From Casuarina equisetifolia (lineage: Eukaryota; Streptophyta; Magnoliopsida; Fagales; Casuarinaceae), in NCBI GenBank assembly GCA_028551475.1, contig CM052359.1, positions 26,599,583 to 26,663,582 on the forward strand: a stretch of DNA of 64,000 bases, given 5' to 3'. This document shows, in pieces, positions 63,166-64,000 of the stretch. How positions within the stretch are numbered: position 1 is the stretch's first letter; every line of letters starts with the position of its first letter. A model generated the notes under the pieces. The model ran no database searches. It was given only the letters and a program-made list of their open reading frames with translations, and had not been told where the DNA came from. Position numbers and translations under genes: made by a program.

Positions 63166-64000
63166 CTAAATGAAGGACACAAAATTGTAACACTCTCAAC
63201 ATAGTTGTAGTTATAAACCAATACCACACTCTCATAGTCCATCACCTGTGGGTGTATAGACTACTTAGATTAACAAAACTCACACACACAAACTATGTTA
63301 TTCTTCAAATTCTAATACATAATCACCTCTTGTGGGAGTATAACCATACACTAGAATCAAAAAAATCTTACTTTAGCACTAAATTGAGATTCCATAACTC
63401 AATCAAGTTATGCCACTGTGGTAATCATAACCTAACTAAATCACGAGACCCACTTGTATCGCAAATTTAAATAAAAAATATTACTCACTTCAAAAATATG
63501 TAATTCAAATCTCAAGTCAATGAGGGGCATTCGTCATTGAATTACACAAAATAACAACAACCAAGTGTTGCACAAATAACATACTATTTATTCAAAATAT
63601 GTGCATAATTAAATAGTATGCAACTCCATATGATATAATTTATGCTAAATCATAATGTATATAACAAAATTACCATACCAAATTTGTGAAACAAAGAAGC
63701 ACATTACACAAATAAATTTATTGTATAAAAATAATAAAATTTAAATAAAATCAAACTCGGTCAAGGGTCAAACAGTACTCGTAAACAGTATTAAATGAAT
63801 AGTACTAGTCAATAGTACCAAATGTACAGTACCCATCAACAGTATCTCATACAGCACTTTAAGAGTACTTCAACAGTATCTCAAATAGTATTTATGTACA
63901 GTACCTAAACAATGTCATCTTCTTCACTAAAATGGGTCAAAATAGACCCGTTTCACTCTTTGGCGGGTTTTTGCTGATCTTAGCCATTCCATGGCCGTTT
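63166..64000. other. non-coding, probably LTR-derived stretch
   Basis: No gene was recognised. The right end carries a dense cluster of ACAGTA/AGTAC words (listed separately), a pattern seen in LTRs of several plant retroelements. The window ends before any boundary is reached. Confidence 0.4.
63765..63915. repeat. cluster of ACAGTA / AGTAC words
   Basis: At least ten copies of (a/t)CAGTA, ATAGTA or AGTAC occur within 150 bases at irregular spacings of about 10-25 bases, often preceded by AA or TC. The repetition is of short words, not of a fixed-length unit. Confidence 0.7.

Noticed and set aside
1-64000. CRISPR arrays, bacterial operons, rRNA or tRNA genes
   Set aside because: No regularly spaced identical repeats, no ribosome-binding-site-led gene strings and no tRNA or rRNA sequence were seen. 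Spliced genes and plant retroelements show a plant nuclear origin.

Overview
The window is nuclear DNA from a flowering plant, most likely a eudicot. The genes are split into many short exons with GT-AG and two GC-AG introns, spacers and introns are AT-rich, and the proteins match plant families. Species cannot be fixed from the sequence. Exon borders were read by eye from splice signals, reading phase and remembered family sequences, without transcript data.

Layout. 1-4745 holds no convincing gene, only one unrecognised 100-residue frame. 4746-12873 (minus) is a 13-exon plastid phytyl ester synthase-type acyltransferase of 710 residues. 15885-26452 (minus), with a leader exon near 28.7 kb, is a 17-coding-exon WD40 protein of the WDR48/UAF1 family (763 residues). 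28.8-37.8 kb is an AT-rich spacer. 37839-40871 (plus) is a 10-exon kinesin-14 of 638 residues. 43477-45871 (plus) is a two-exon membrane-anchored methyltransferase. 47831-51832 (plus) is a five-exon, probably organellar protein ending in a zinc-binding SEC-C motif. 53371-54424 (plus) is a two-exon secreted defensin-like peptide of 75 residues with eight cysteines.

The right end (about 55-64 kb) is a graveyard of LTR retroelements: a Ty3/gypsy chromodomain-end fragment near 55.3 kb, a broken Ty1/copia pol at 57.6-60.9 kb, and an inverted pair of copia gag fragments meeting head to head near 62.34 kb, with arms of about 800 bp. Smaller repeat fossils sit at 41.3 kb, inside the methyltransferase intron (44.2-44.7 kb) and at 46.96-47.2 kb.

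The six named genes are ordinary housekeeping or defence genes with independent roles: plastid lipid turnover, deubiquitinase regulation, microtubule motility, methyl transfer, a metal-binding organellar protein and a secreted defence or signalling peptide. There is no operon logic. The least ordinary signals are the copia-gag palindrome, which could give a long hairpin RNA, two GC-AG introns in neighbouring genes, and an unidentified coding-like trace on the minus strand near 52.8-53.0 kb.
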